Shown here one piece after another: positions 42,111 through 50,935 of a stretch of 64,000 bases of DNA; positions within the stretch are counted from its first letter, which is position 1; each line of letters opens with the position of its first letter. A program made the position numbers and the translations under genes. Source of the stretch: JBBPZA01 sp963797015 (GTDB taxonomy: Bacteria; Actinomycetota; Thermoleophilia; Solirubrobacterales; Solirubrobacteraceae); NCBI GenBank assembly GCA_963797015.1, contig CAWCNV010000003.1:1-64000 (forward strand), given 5' to 3'. The notes under the pieces were generated by a model. It searched no databases. It was not told where the DNA came from and saw nothing but the letters and a program-made list of their open reading frames with translations.

Positions 42111-43532
42111 ATGCTGGCTCCCGTAGCCTTCGTCGGGCAGCACGCGATCGAGAAGTTCGGCGCCTACGCCGGCTTCGCCGCGATCCCCGGGCTCGCCGTC
42201 CTGGCCCTTCTGTACTTCGCCCAGGCGCGCGAGGTGAAGCGCCTGCGCGAGTGGGCCGCGGGAGCGCCCGAGCGCGACGCCGAGCTGCGCCAGCGCATCG
42301 CTCCCCAGACCGAAGCGGCCCGCGTCGCGCGCGCCCGGCCGGCCGCGGCGGCGCCTGGGGCCCCGCGCCCGGCGGACACCTCCGGCGGCGTGCGAGCCGT
42401 GCGCCCCGCCCCAGCCGCGAAGGGCGCCGCGACGGCCGCCGCCGCGGCGACCGGCGCCGCCGCCGCGTCGCGAGCGGCAGAGGGGGGCGCGCCGGCCGCC
42501 GGCGGCGAAGCGGCGCCCGAGTCCCCGCGTGAGCCCGGAGCCGCTCCCGCCTCCCCGGGCCGGCCCGCGTCGCCCGAGTCCCCTCGCCAGCCCGCTCCCG
42601 CCGCCCCGGAGCAGCCCGGCGCACCCGCCCCAGCGGTCGCCGCCGCCGCAGCGGCGTCCGGCGCACCGGCGGGCGCGGCCGAGCGCGACCGTCCCCAGGC
42701 CGGCGGCGCAGAGAAGCCCGCGGGCAGCCCCGGCGACAGTGCGGACGCGGGCTCCGAGTCCGACGAGCCGGCCGTGCCTCGCCCCGCCACCGCCGCCGCC
42801 GCGGCGCCGACCGCCCTGCGCGAGCCGGGCTCGGCCAACGGCGAGCCGGCCGCGCCCGTCGAGCCACCGAAAGGCCCTGAGCGGGCGCTGCCTGGCGCCG
42901 CGGGCCCGCCGCGGCGCGGGGTGGCGCGCGGAGGCGGTCCTGTCAGCGCCGCCTCGCGCAGCTCGGCTCCCCAGCGCCCGCCCCACGCGCGCGGGGCTGG
43001 CGGCCGCTCGGCCCCGCCGGGCCGCCGGGTGGCCGCGTCCTCGGCGGGCGGTCGCAGCGGCCGTTCGCTGGCGCTCTTCGCCGCGGCGGGGATCGCGGTG
43101 GTCGTGGCGATCGTGCTGGCGATCACGCTGCTCGGCGGCTCGGACAACAACAAGGGGCCGGCCAACACGGTGCAGGGCCAGTCATCGACGAGCTCGGCCT
43201 CCGGCTCGGACAAGAAGGGCAAGGCCAAGCCCGTCGTACGCTCGAACGTCACCGTGACCGTGCTCAACGGCACCGCGGTGCCCGGGCTCGCGCAGGACGT
43301 GCTCGACCGTCTCGTGGGCCAGGGATTCCGCAAGGGCATCACCCAGAACAACTCCAACCAGCAGTTGTCGGGGTCCACCGTGTACTACGCGCCGGGTCAG
43401 AAGGACGCCGCGCGCGTGGTCGGGAAGCTGCTGAAGGTCTCCTCGGTCCGGGCACTGGACGCCGGGACGCAGTCCATCGCGGGCGCGGACGCAGGCGTCG
43501 TGGTCGTGGCCGGCCAGGATCTCTCCAGCTAG
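42111..43532 (+). CDS. LytR C-terminal-domain protein with two membrane segments
   Basis: Residues about 18-40 form one hydrophobic segment (GFAAIPGLAVLALLYFA). A region of about 280 residues very rich in Ala/Pro follows, then a second helix (LALFAAAGIAVVVAIVLAIT, about 320-342). The LytR_C domain is at the end (NVTVTVLNGTAVPGLAQDVL ... VVVVAGQDLSS). Only the accessory LytR_C domain is present, not the LCP phosphotransferase catalytic domain. The low-complexity middle probably lies in the cytoplasm. It sits inside the glycan cluster, so a link to glycopolymer attachment is plausible but unproven. Confidence 0.82.
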   Translation: MLAPVAFVGQHAIEKFGAYAGFAAIPGLAVLALLYFAQAREVKRLREWAAGAPERDAELRQRIAPQTEAARVARARPAAAAPGAPRPADTSGGVRAVRPAPAAKGAATAAAAATGAAAASRAAEGGAPAAGGEAAPESPREPGAAPASPGRPASPESPRQPAPAAPEQPGAPAPAVAAAAAASGAPAGAAERDRPQAGGAEKPAGSPGDSADAGSESDEPAVPRPATAAAAAPTALREPGSANGEPAAPVEPPKGPERALPGAAGPPRRGVARGGGPVSAASRSSAPQRPPHARGAGGRSAPPGRRVAASSAGGRSGRSLALFAAAGIAVVVAIVLAITLLGGSDNNKGPANTVQGQSSTSSASGSDKKGKAKPVVRSNVTVTVLNGTAVPGLAQDVLDRLVGQGFRKGITQNNSNQQLSGSTVYYAPGQKDAARVVGKLLKVSSVRALDAGTQSIAGADAGVVVVAGQDLSS

Positions 43533-43556
43533 CGCGAGCGCGCCGCCGGCCGCGCC

Positions 43557-44309
43557 ATGACGCCGTTCCTCGACCTCCCCGAGCGCTCGCGCAAGCCGCG
43601 CGAGCACGGCATCACGCATGTCCTGGATCGCGGCCTGTCGCTCGCCGAGGTCGACGGGATGGTCGAGGTCGCGGGCGACGCTGTCGACTTCGTCAAGCTC
43701 GGCTGGGGCACGGCGCTGGCTACCGAGAACCTCGCGCCCAAGCTCGACCGCTACCGCTCGCACGGCATCCCCGTGGTGTGCGGCGGCACGCTGACCGAGC
43801 TCGCGATCGCCCAGGGCCGCGTCGAGGAGATGGTCGGCTGGCTGCGCGAGCTGGGCCTGCGCCACGTCGAGGTCTCCGACGGGACGATCACCCTCGACCA
43901 CGATCGCAAGCTGGACCTGATCGAGCGCTTGGCGCGCGACTTCACGGTCTTCTCGGAGGTCGGCTCCAAGGACGACGAGCGCATCATGGCCCCCTACCGC
44001 TGGGTCGAGCAGATCGGGCAGGAGCTCGACGCGGGCGCCTGGAAGGTGATCGCCGAGGCGCGCGAATCGGGAACCGTCGGCATCTATCGCCACGACGGCG
44101 AGGTGCGCATGGGGCTGATCGACGAGATCGCGCACGAGATCGACCCGGAGCGGCTCGTATTCGAGGCGCCGCGCAAGGAGCAGCAGGTGTGGTTCCTCAA
44201 GCGCTTCGGGCCCAACGTCAACCTCGGCAACATCCCGCCGGCCGACGTCCTCTCGCTCGAGACGCTGCGCCTCGGCCTGCGCTCGGACACGATGCCCACG
44301 GGGCCGTGA
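43557..44309 (+). CDS. comA: Phosphosulfolactate synthase (ComA-like)
   Basis: ComA adds sulfite to phosphoenolpyruvate to give (2R)-phospho-3-sulfolactate, the first step to coenzyme M in methanogens and to sulfolactate in some bacteria. The TIM-barrel protein (250 residues) has VDFVKLGWGTALA, GIPVVCGGTLTELAIAQG, HVEVSDGTITL, EVGSKD and GPNVNLGNIPPADVLSLE, all typical. The ATG at 43557 lies 24 bp after the LytR_C gene. Its stop overlaps the start of a histidine phosphatase gene, which could remove the phosphate in place of ComB. No further coenzyme M genes are visible. Confidence 0.88.
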   Translation: MTPFLDLPERSRKPREHGITHVLDRGLSLAEVDGMVEVAGDAVDFVKLGWGTALATENLAPKLDRYRSHGIPVVCGGTLTELAIAQGRVEEMVGWLRELGLRHVEVSDGTITLDHDRKLDLIERLARDFTVFSEVGSKDDERIMAPYRWVEQIGQELDAGAWKVIAEARESGTVGIYRHDGEVRMGLIDEIAHEIDPERLVFEAPRKEQQVWFLKRFGPNVNLGNIPPADVLSLETLRLGLRSDTMPTGP

Positions 44310-44851
44310 CGGTCCTGCTGGCCCGCCACGGCGAGACCGACGACAACATCCCGCCGATCAGGATCCAGGGGCTGCGCGACACGCGGCTCAACGACCGCGG
44401 TCGCGCCCAGGCGGAGGAGCTGGCCGAGCGCGTCGCCGGCGAGGGACTGCGCTCGCTGTGGTCGAGCGATCTCCAGCGCGCGCGGGAGACGGCCGAGATC
44501 GTCGGCCGGCGAATCGGGCTGGAGCCCGAGATCGACCCGCGGCTGGCCGAGGGCTTTCGCGGCCGCCTCGAGGGACGATTGTGGGAGGAGGTCGCGCGGT
44601 CGGAGCCGAACCTCTATGCGGCATGGCGCGCGGCCGGCGAACAGTTCCGCTTCCCGGAGGGGGAGTCGCTGCTGGAGCAGCAGCGCAGGACGCTGGCCGC
44701 GATCGCGGAGGTTCGGGCGTCGCGACGCCTCCCCGCCCTGGTGGTGTGCCACGGGGGCTCGATCCGCGTGACGCTGTGCTCACGGGATCCCCGCGGCCTG
44801 AGCGCGTTCCACGAGTGGGAGGTTCCAAACGTCGCCCTGACTCGCCTGTGA
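44306..44851 (+). CDS. Histidine phosphatase family protein
   Basis: A phosphoglycerate-mutase-like phosphatase of 181 residues. The phospho-accepting histidine is H8 in LLARHGETDDN, with the second catalytic His in VVCHGGSIRVT, plus the SSDLQRARETAEIV and EGFRGRLEGRLWEEV motifs. The GTG overlaps the comA stop and its own stop overlaps the next start, so the three genes are translationally coupled. The substrate is unknown; phosphosulfolactate is a reasonable guess from position. Confidence 0.88.
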   Translation: MTVLLARHGETDDNIPPIRIQGLRDTRLNDRGRAQAEELAERVAGEGLRSLWSSDLQRARETAEIVGRRIGLEPEIDPRLAEGFRGRLEGRLWEEVARSEPNLYAAWRAAGEQFRFPEGESLLEQQRRTLAAIAEVRASRRLPALVVCHGGSIRVTLCSRDPRGLSAFHEWEVPNVALTRL

Positions 44852-46647
44852 CGCGGCTCGCGCAGGTGGTCTTCGGCGTGCTGGTGTGCGCCACCGTGGG
44901 CGGCTTCCTCGTGGCCCAGAAGCTCAAGAGCCAGGCCCCGCCGGTGCGCGCGCTCAGCGGGTCCACCGACACGCTGTTCTCGCCCAACGGCGACGGCGTC
45001 CGCGACACCGCGCGCATCTCGTTCCGGCTCAAGAAGCGCTCAGACGATGTGACGCTCGACGTCATCGACGACAACGGCGACGTCGTGCGCAGGCTGCTCG
45101 ACGACCGCCCGCTGCGGGCCGGCGTGGCCCGGACCGTCCTCTGGAACGGCCGCACCGACAGCGGCAGCTACGCGCCGGACGGCGCCTACCGGCCGCGCGT
45201 GAAGCTGAGCGAGCAGGGCCGTACGATCGTGCTGCCCGTCGAGATCCGGCTCGACCGCACGCCGCCGCGGCCGGTGGTCACGGTCCTGGGCTTCGGCGAG
45301 CGGGCGGGGCCGGCGGTCGTGCCGGCCGGGGCCGCCACTCCGGTCAGCTTCCGCTTCAGCGGTCCGCTGCTCGGCCGGCCCTCGTTCAGGGTCTATCGCA
45401 CCGACGCCGTCCCGCCGCGGGTGGTGGCCTCGTTCCCGGGGCGCGCCGGGAGCAGGACCGGCCGCTGGGGGGGCTTCGTCAACGGCCGTGCGGCGGCGCC
45501 GGGCACCTACATGATCGTCGCGCGCACGCTCGACGCGGCCGGCAACGTGGGCACCGTGCCGCAGAACGTCGACTCGGCGCGGGCGCTCAGGGGACCGCTC
45601 CCGGGCCGCGCCGGCGTGACGGTGCGCACGATCGCCGTACAGGCGCCGCTCGAGCCCGTCGTCGCCGGCGAGCCGGCCAAGTTCAGGATCGTCAACGGCG
45701 GCCGGCCCTACCGCTGGAGCATTCGGCGGCTGGGCTCGAGGAGGGTGCTCAAGCGCGGCCGCGACGACGTGCCCGAGATCCAGGTCCGCGCGCCCGGCGG
45801 CCGCTCGGGGGTGTACCTGTTCGGCGTCAGGACGGCGGGACGGACCGAGAGCGCGCCGCTGATCGTGCAGGCGGCCACCGCCTCCAGGGTGCTGGTCGTG
45901 CTGCCGGCGATCACGTGGCAGGGCCGTAACCGCTTCGACGAGGACGGCGACGGCGTTCCGAACTCGCTCGACGAGGGCGAGGCGGCGAGCATCAGCCGTC
46001 CGTTCGCGACCGGCCTGCCGGCCGGCTTCATGGGTTCGGAGGGTGCGCTGCTCGCCTTCCTCGATCGGGCCGGCAAGCGCTACGACCTCACGACCGACCT
46101 TGCACTGCTGCACGGCACGGGCCCGGGGCTGGTCCGCGGCCGGGCGGCGGTCGTGCTGGCCGGCGACACGGAGTGGCTGCCTCCCACCGTGGAGGCCGCC
46201 CTGCGCGGCTACGTGGAGCGCGGCGGGCGCCTGCTCTCGCTGGGCACCGACTCGCTGCGGCGCACGGTGCAGGTGCGCGCGGGGCGCCTGAGCGAGCCCT
46301 CGCCGCCGTCCGCCACCGATGCCTTCGGGACGCGGCTGATGCCGCCGGCTCCCGAAAGTCGCGCGCTGCTCGCCTTCCCCACCGACACGATCGGGTTGTG
46401 GAAAGGCTCGGACGGGCAGCTCACCGGCTTTGACCGCGTCGAGGCCACCGGCTCTCTGGCCACGGGCACGCGCCTGGTCGCCGGCGCGGGCACGAGCGAG
46501 AACCGCCCCGTGGTGGCCGCCATCGCCGTAGGGCGCGGTCTCGTGATCCGCCCCGGTCTGCCGCGCTGGAACGCGGAGCTCGCCTCCGACCGCGCGGCCA
46601 ACCAGCTGATGCGTCGCATCTGGAACCTGCTGGAGGGCAAGAAATGA
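44848..46647 (+). CDS. Membrane-anchored extracytoplasmic protein with FlgD-like Ig domain
   Basis: One N-terminal membrane helix (VVFGVLVCATVGGFLVAQ) is followed by an Ig-like module (LFSPNGDGVRDTARISFRL ... VDVVRR-type strands ... WNGRTDSGSYAPDGAYRPRV) of the FlgD/CHU_C type found in surface proteins. A central beta-rich part follows. The C-terminal half (VLVVLPAITWQGRNRFDEDG, DGVPNSLDEG, GYVERGGRLLSLGTDSLRR) resembles a glutamine-amidotransferase-like fold seen in some secreted proteins, without an evident catalytic triad. It is 599 residues. The GTG overlaps the phosphatase stop and the stop overlaps the O-antigen ligase ATG, so it probably works with the ligase. Function is unknown. Confidence 0.75.
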   Translation: MTRLAQVVFGVLVCATVGGFLVAQKLKSQAPPVRALSGSTDTLFSPNGDGVRDTARISFRLKKRSDDVTLDVIDDNGDVVRRLLDDRPLRAGVARTVLWNGRTDSGSYAPDGAYRPRVKLSEQGRTIVLPVEIRLDRTPPRPVVTVLGFGERAGPAVVPAGAATPVSFRFSGPLLGRPSFRVYRTDAVPPRVVASFPGRAGSRTGRWGGFVNGRAAAPGTYMIVARTLDAAGNVGTVPQNVDSARALRGPLPGRAGVTVRTIAVQAPLEPVVAGEPAKFRIVNGGRPYRWSIRRLGSRRVLKRGRDDVPEIQVRAPGGRSGVYLFGVRTAGRTESAPLIVQAATASRVLVVLPAITWQGRNRFDEDGDGVPNSLDEGEAASISRPFATGLPAGFMGSEGALLAFLDRAGKRYDLTTDLALLHGTGPGLVRGRAAVVLAGDTEWLPPTVEAALRGYVERGGRLLSLGTDSLRRTVQVRAGRLSEPSPPSATDAFGTRLMPPAPESRALLAFPTDTIGLWKGSDGQLTGFDRVEATGSLATGTRLVAGAGTSENRPVVAAIAVGRGLVIRPGLPRWNAELASDRAANQLMRRIWNLLEGKK

Positions 46648-48323
46648 CGCTCGAGGCGCTTGGGGCGGTCGCCGACGCCGCACTGGCGGCGGCCGTGATC
46701 CTCGATCGCCACCCGACGCGCCGCGCGGCGGCGATGCTCGGCGCGCTGGTGCTCACGCCGATCCTGCTCGTCGGCCACGTCTGGGGGACGCCGCAGTTCG
46801 AGCCGCTGCGCTCGCGTCCGCTGCTCTTCGCCGTCGGGACCGTGCTCGCGGTCGCGGCCCTGGTCGCGGCCGCGCTCGTCTTCGAGCGCCATCCGGCGTG
46901 GTTCCCGGTCGCGGCCGCCGCGGTGGTCCCGTTCCGTGTCCCGATCCAGTCGGGCGGCGAGACCGCCAACCTGCTCGTGCCCCTGTACGCGGTGATCGGC
47001 GCGGGCGTGCTCGCGTTCGTGCTGCCCCACCTGCGCCCCTACCTGCGCCGCCACCGCGACGCAGGGAAGGTCGAGGACGGCGCGCTCGCGCTGTTCTTCC
47101 CGCGCCGCTCGATGCGCCCGGCGGCGCCGCCGGAGCCGTCTGCCGTCCCGTCCGAGCACCGCCGCCCGCCCGAGCGAGCGCACCCGGGGCTGCTCGAGAA
47201 GCTGCTCGCCGGCGCCGTCGTGCTCTACGCGCTGCAGGTCACCTACTCGACGAACTTCGCCCACGGGCTCGAGCAGGTCGTCTTCTTCTACGTGCCGTTC
47301 GCACTGCTGTTCGTCCTGCTGTCGAGGATCGAGTGGTCGGAGCGCATCGCCGTGCAGTGCCTGGCCGTGCTCGTCGCGCTCGGCGTCGTGTTCGCGGCCA
47401 TCGGCTTCTTCGAGGAGCTGACGCGCCACCTCGTGCTGAGCTCTAACGCGATCGACGCCAACAGCTACCAGTCGTACTTCCGCACGAGCTCGCTGTTCCT
47501 GGACCCCAACATCTACGGGCGCTACCTGGCCGTGGTCATGGTGCTCGTGACAGCGGTGGTGCTGTGGAGCCGCGACCGCGACCGCGGCCGCGTGCTGGCG
47601 GGCGGGGCGCTGCTGCTGGTGCTGCTCGCGGCGCTCGTCCTGACGCTCTCGCAGTCGAGCCTCGGGATGCTGCTGGTCGGCCTCGTCGTGCTCGCCGCGC
47701 TGTTCTGGGGCACGCTGCGCGTGCTGCTGGTGGCCGGCGGACTGGTCGCGATCGCCGCGGCGGTCGTGCTCGCGGCGCCCGGCGCGAGCGGCGTCAAGCT
47801 CTCGCACCACGGGCTCAACAAGAGCTCGAGCGGCCGTGTGGACCTCATCAGCGGCGGCCTCGACCTGTTCCGCGACCGCCCGTTGTGGGGCTATGGCGGC
47901 GGCAGCTTCGAGAAGGAGTTCCGGGCCAAGCACGAGAGCTCGCGCCGCCGCGCCGCCGCCGCGTCGCACACGATCCCCATCACCGTGGCGGCCGAGCAGG
48001 GGATCGTCGGCCTCGCGGTCTATCTGGCGCTGCTGGCGGCGGCCTTCGCGCGCCTGTGGGCGGGGGCCTGGACCTCGTTGCGCCGCTCCGCCGTCGCGGC
48101 CGCCTTCACCGCGCTGGTCTTCCACACGCTGCTCTACGCCGCCTTCCTCGAGGACCCGCTGAGCTGGGCCCTGCTCGGCGTCGGCGCGGCGCTGGCCTGG
48201 CAACTGGAGCCCTCACCGCGCGAGCGCGCGCTGGCCCGGGCCGAACGCCGCGCGGCCCGCGCGGCCCGGCTCGAGGGTCCCGAGGCGCAGGGCGCGACGG
48301 CGGCGACGGCCGCGACGCCCTAA
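46644..48323 (+). CDS. O-antigen ligase family protein
   Basis: This polytopic protein (559 residues, about 12 membrane segments) of the WaaL/Wzy_C superfamily transfers or polymerises lipid-linked glycans. The conserved outer loop has SSLFLDPNIYGRYLAV, LSQSSLGMLLVGL, SSSGRVDLISGGLDLFRDRP, WGYGGGSFEKEF and ASHTIPITVAAEQG (the catalytic His region). A cytoplasmic Arg/Ala-rich tail follows. The ATG overlaps the preceding stop (ATGA). It ends 1 bp into the convergent glycosyltransferase gene. Confidence 0.9.
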   Translation: MTLEALGAVADAALAAAVILDRHPTRRAAAMLGALVLTPILLVGHVWGTPQFEPLRSRPLLFAVGTVLAVAALVAAALVFERHPAWFPVAAAAVVPFRVPIQSGGETANLLVPLYAVIGAGVLAFVLPHLRPYLRRHRDAGKVEDGALALFFPRRSMRPAAPPEPSAVPSEHRRPPERAHPGLLEKLLAGAVVLYALQVTYSTNFAHGLEQVVFFYVPFALLFVLLSRIEWSERIAVQCLAVLVALGVVFAAIGFFEELTRHLVLSSNAIDANSYQSYFRTSSLFLDPNIYGRYLAVVMVLVTAVVLWSRDRDRGRVLAGGALLLVLLAALVLTLSQSSLGMLLVGLVVLAALFWGTLRVLLVAGGLVAIAAAVVLAAPGASGVKLSHHGLNKSSSGRVDLISGGLDLFRDRPLWGYGGGSFEKEFRAKHESSRRRAAAASHTIPITVAAEQGIVGLAVYLALLAAAFARLWAGAWTSLRRSAVAAAFTALVFHTLLYAAFLEDPLSWALLGVGAALAWQLEPSPRERALARAERRAARAARLEGPEAQGATAATAATP

Positions 48324-49351
48324 CCAACGATGCCCAGCGCGCGCAGCCGCTCCCACAGCGGCGCGTTCTGGTTCGCCGCCCGCTGGGCCAGCGCCCACTC
48401 GCGCAGCTCGCGGTCGGGGCGCGTGCGGGCTCCCGCCGCCTCCTGCAGCGCGTGGACCCATGCGTCGGCGTCCGGCGCCACGGTGGCCGCCCGCTCCCAC
48501 GTGCGCACTCCGGCCAGGTCGGGGGCGATCGTGCGGCGCCCGAGCCGTGCGTACTTGAGGATCCGGTAGGGAAGCCCGGCGTCGTTGAACGGGTGCGAGC
48601 TGAAGGGCACGATGCCGACGTCCGCGCACAGGATCAGCCGCGCGGCGTCCTCGTCGTCGCGCCTGCCCAGCCACAGCAGGTTCGGGGCCGCGCGGCAGGC
48701 GGCGAAGTCCTCGTCGCCGCGCAGCTCGTCCTCGTGCCAGGCGCCGACCAGCAGCAGGACGAGCCGGTCGCCCATGCGCTCGGCGACCGCGCGCAGCAGT
48801 GCCCAATCGACCCGATGCCCGAGCTCGCCGAGCGATACCGCGACCGTCACGCCCTCGGGCTCGGGCGCCGGGAAGGAGTCGGCGGCGAGCGGCACGAGCG
48901 TCGCCTCGCGGCCGGCCTCGCGCTCCAGGCGCGCGAGCTCCTCGGAGGCGACGAAGGTCAGGCTCGAGCGCTCCGCGGCCTGCTCGTGCAGCTCGTCAAG
49001 CCGTACGCGATCGCGCCCCGAGGCGTCGAGCGCGCGCTCGTAGCGGTCCCAGCGCCCGTACCAAAGCTCGCAGCCGGGATGGCGGCCGATGAGCGCGCGC
49101 GCCAGCGGATACTGGAACGGGTGGAAGATCACGACGGCGCGCGGCGTGCCCGGAAGCCGCATACGCCGCGCCTGGCTCGCCGCCAGGGCATCGCGCAGCG
49201 GCCCCGGCAGCCGCCCCAGCGCTCCGTACGGGACCCGCGCGGGCTCGACAGCGACGACGCGCTCGGAGCGCAGCAGGTCCTCGGCCTGGTCGCGCAGGAT
49301 GAAGCCCTCGAGCGTGCGCGGCAGCAGCAGTACGCAGATCGGCGGTTCCAC
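48320..49351 (-). CDS. Glycosyltransferase, GT-B fold (GT4-like)
   Basis: The 343-residue protein begins EPPICVLLLPRTLEGFILRD. Its C-terminal Rossmann half has the pattern of sugar-nucleotide transferases: LLWLGRRDDEDAARLILCAD, VGIVPFSSHPFNDAGLPYRILKYARLG, TIAPDLAGVRTWE. Donor and acceptor are unknown. The GTG at 49351 is used. It is the only minus-strand gene between the ligase and the flippase and its stop overlaps that of the O-antigen ligase gene. Confidence 0.78.
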   Translation of the reverse strand: MEPPICVLLLPRTLEGFILRDQAEDLLRSERVVAVEPARVPYGALGRLPGPLRDALAASQARRMRLPGTPRAVVIFHPFQYPLARALIGRHPGCELWYGRWDRYERALDASGRDRVRLDELHEQAAERSSLTFVASEELARLEREAGREATLVPLAADSFPAPEPEGVTVAVSLGELGHRVDWALLRAVAERMGDRLVLLLVGAWHEDELRGDEDFAACRAAPNLLWLGRRDDEDAARLILCADVGIVPFSSHPFNDAGLPYRILKYARLGRRTIAPDLAGVRTWERAATVAPDADAWVHALQEAAGARTRPDRELREWALAQRAANQNAPLWERLRALGIVG

Positions 49352-49450
49352 GGGCCGCCACCCTAGGGAACCGCGCCGCGCGTTCGGCCTGCAACGCCGC
49401 GTGCGGCGGCGCGAACGCGCGCCGCGCGAGCGTCTAGCGTCCAAAGGGCG

Positions 49451-50926
49451 ATGTATTCCTACATCCGCCGGCTCCTGCGGACCGGCGCGGCCTACCAGGC
49501 GGCCGACGTCGTCGCGAAGCTCCTCGCGCTGGGGACGCTTCCCCTCTACACCCGCCACCTGACCCGGGCGGACTACGGCGTCGCCGAGCTGCTGCTCACG
49601 CTGGTCATCGTCGCGAGCATCATCGTCCGGCTCGGGATCGGCGAGGCGCTCGTGCGCTTTCACTTCCTCGACGAGGACGAGGCCCGGCGCCGCCGCGTGG
49701 CACGCGCCGCGACAGGCTTCCTGCTCGTAACGACCACGGTCGCCTGCCTGCTCGCCGCGGCGTTCGCCGGGCCGCTCAGCCAGCTCGTGCTGGGCTACGA
49801 GGACGCCGGGACGATGCGCATCGCGATCCTCGGCCTGTGGTCGTTCACGAACCTCGAGCTCGCCTACGCGCTGCTGCGCGTCGAGGAGCGCGCCCGGCCC
49901 TACCTGATCGCCTCGATCGTCAACGTCGCGCTCACCGTCGGCCTGACCGTGTGGCTCGTGGTGTTCCGCGACGACGGCGCGCGCGGGCTGCTGCTCGGCA
50001 ACTTCGCCGCGTCGACCGTAGTCCTGCTCGGTCTGTGGTGGACGCTGCGCAGCCGCCTGCTGGACGTGGGGCCGGCCCGCGACCGCGCCTTCGACGAGCT
50101 CGGTGAGATGCTGCGCTTCGGCCTGCCGACCGTCCCCGCCGAGGTCTCGGTCTTCCTGCTCAACGTCGTCGACCGCTTCTACCTGTTCCGCGTCGAGAGC
50201 GAGGGCGCGGCCGGCCTCTACTCGCTCGCGGTCAAGCTCGCCGCGGTGGTGGTCTTCACCGTGCGCGCGTTCCAGTACGCCTGGCCGCCGCTGGCCTACT
50301 CGATCCGCGACGACGACGAGGCGCGCCGCGTGTACGCCTTCGTCACCACCTACTACGTGCTCGGCACGGGGCTGATCGTCGCGGGCATCACGCTGCTCGG
50401 CCGCTGGGTCGTGCGGCTGCTGGCCGCGCCGTCGTTCTACGCCGCCCACGAGGCGCTGCCGTGGGTCGCGCTGGGCTGGGCCCTGTACGGGCTGTTCCTG
50501 GTCTTCGTGGTGATGGCCGGACGCGCCCGTGTCACGACGCGTAACTTCCCGGCGGCGCTCGCGGGCCTGGTGGTCAACGTGGTTCTGCTCGTGGTGCTGG
50601 TCGGCCCGCTGGGCATCGCCGGCGCGGGCATCGCCCTGTGCGGGGCCTACGCGGTGATGCTCGTGCTGATGTACCTGCTGACCCGCAACCTGTTCGCGGT
50701 CGCCTTCCAGTGGGGCCGACTGGCCCAGCTGGTCACCGTGATCGGCGGCATCGCGGTGCTCGGCGACGTGCTGCTGCCGACGTCGGGTGCCGGCGGCTTC
50801 CTCGCACGCCTCGCGGCGTTCGCGGCCATCCCGGTCGTGCTGGCGGGTGTGCGCTTCTTCCGTCCCGACGAGCTGGCGCGCCTGCGCGGGCTCGCCCAGA
50901 GGCTGCGCCCGGCGCGCGCGACGTAG
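49451..50926 (+). CDS. Polysaccharide flippase (MATE-like, Wzx family)
   Basis: The protein has 491 residues with 12-14 membrane helices. The N-terminus (GAAYQAADVVAKLLALGTLPL YTRHL, YGVAELLLTLVIV) and the FGLPTVPAEVSVFLLNVVDR segment are typical of the oligosaccharide exporter family. It would turn lipid-linked glycan units to the outer face for the O-antigen ligase. The ATG at 49451 follows AAAGGGCG. Confidence 0.92.
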   Translation: MYSYIRRLLRTGAAYQAADVVAKLLALGTLPLYTRHLTRADYGVAELLLTLVIVASIIVRLGIGEALVRFHFLDEDEARRRRVARAATGFLLVTTTVACLLAAAFAGPLSQLVLGYEDAGTMRIAILGLWSFTNLELAYALLRVEERARPYLIASIVNVALTVGLTVWLVVFRDDGARGLLLGNFAASTVVLLGLWWTLRSRLLDVGPARDRAFDELGEMLRFGLPTVPAEVSVFLLNVVDRFYLFRVESEGAAGLYSLAVKLAAVVVFTVRAFQYAWPPLAYSIRDDDEARRVYAFVTTYYVLGTGLIVAGITLLGRWVVRLLAAPSFYAAHEALPWVALGWALYGLFLVFVVMAGRARVTTRNFPAALAGLVVNVVLLVVLVGPLGIAGAGIALCGAYAVMLVLMYLLTRNLFAVAFQWGRLAQLVTVIGGIAVLGDVLLPTSGAGGFLARLAAFAAIPVVLAGVRFFRPDELARLRGLAQRLRPARAT

Positions 50927-50935
50927 GATCGGCGA

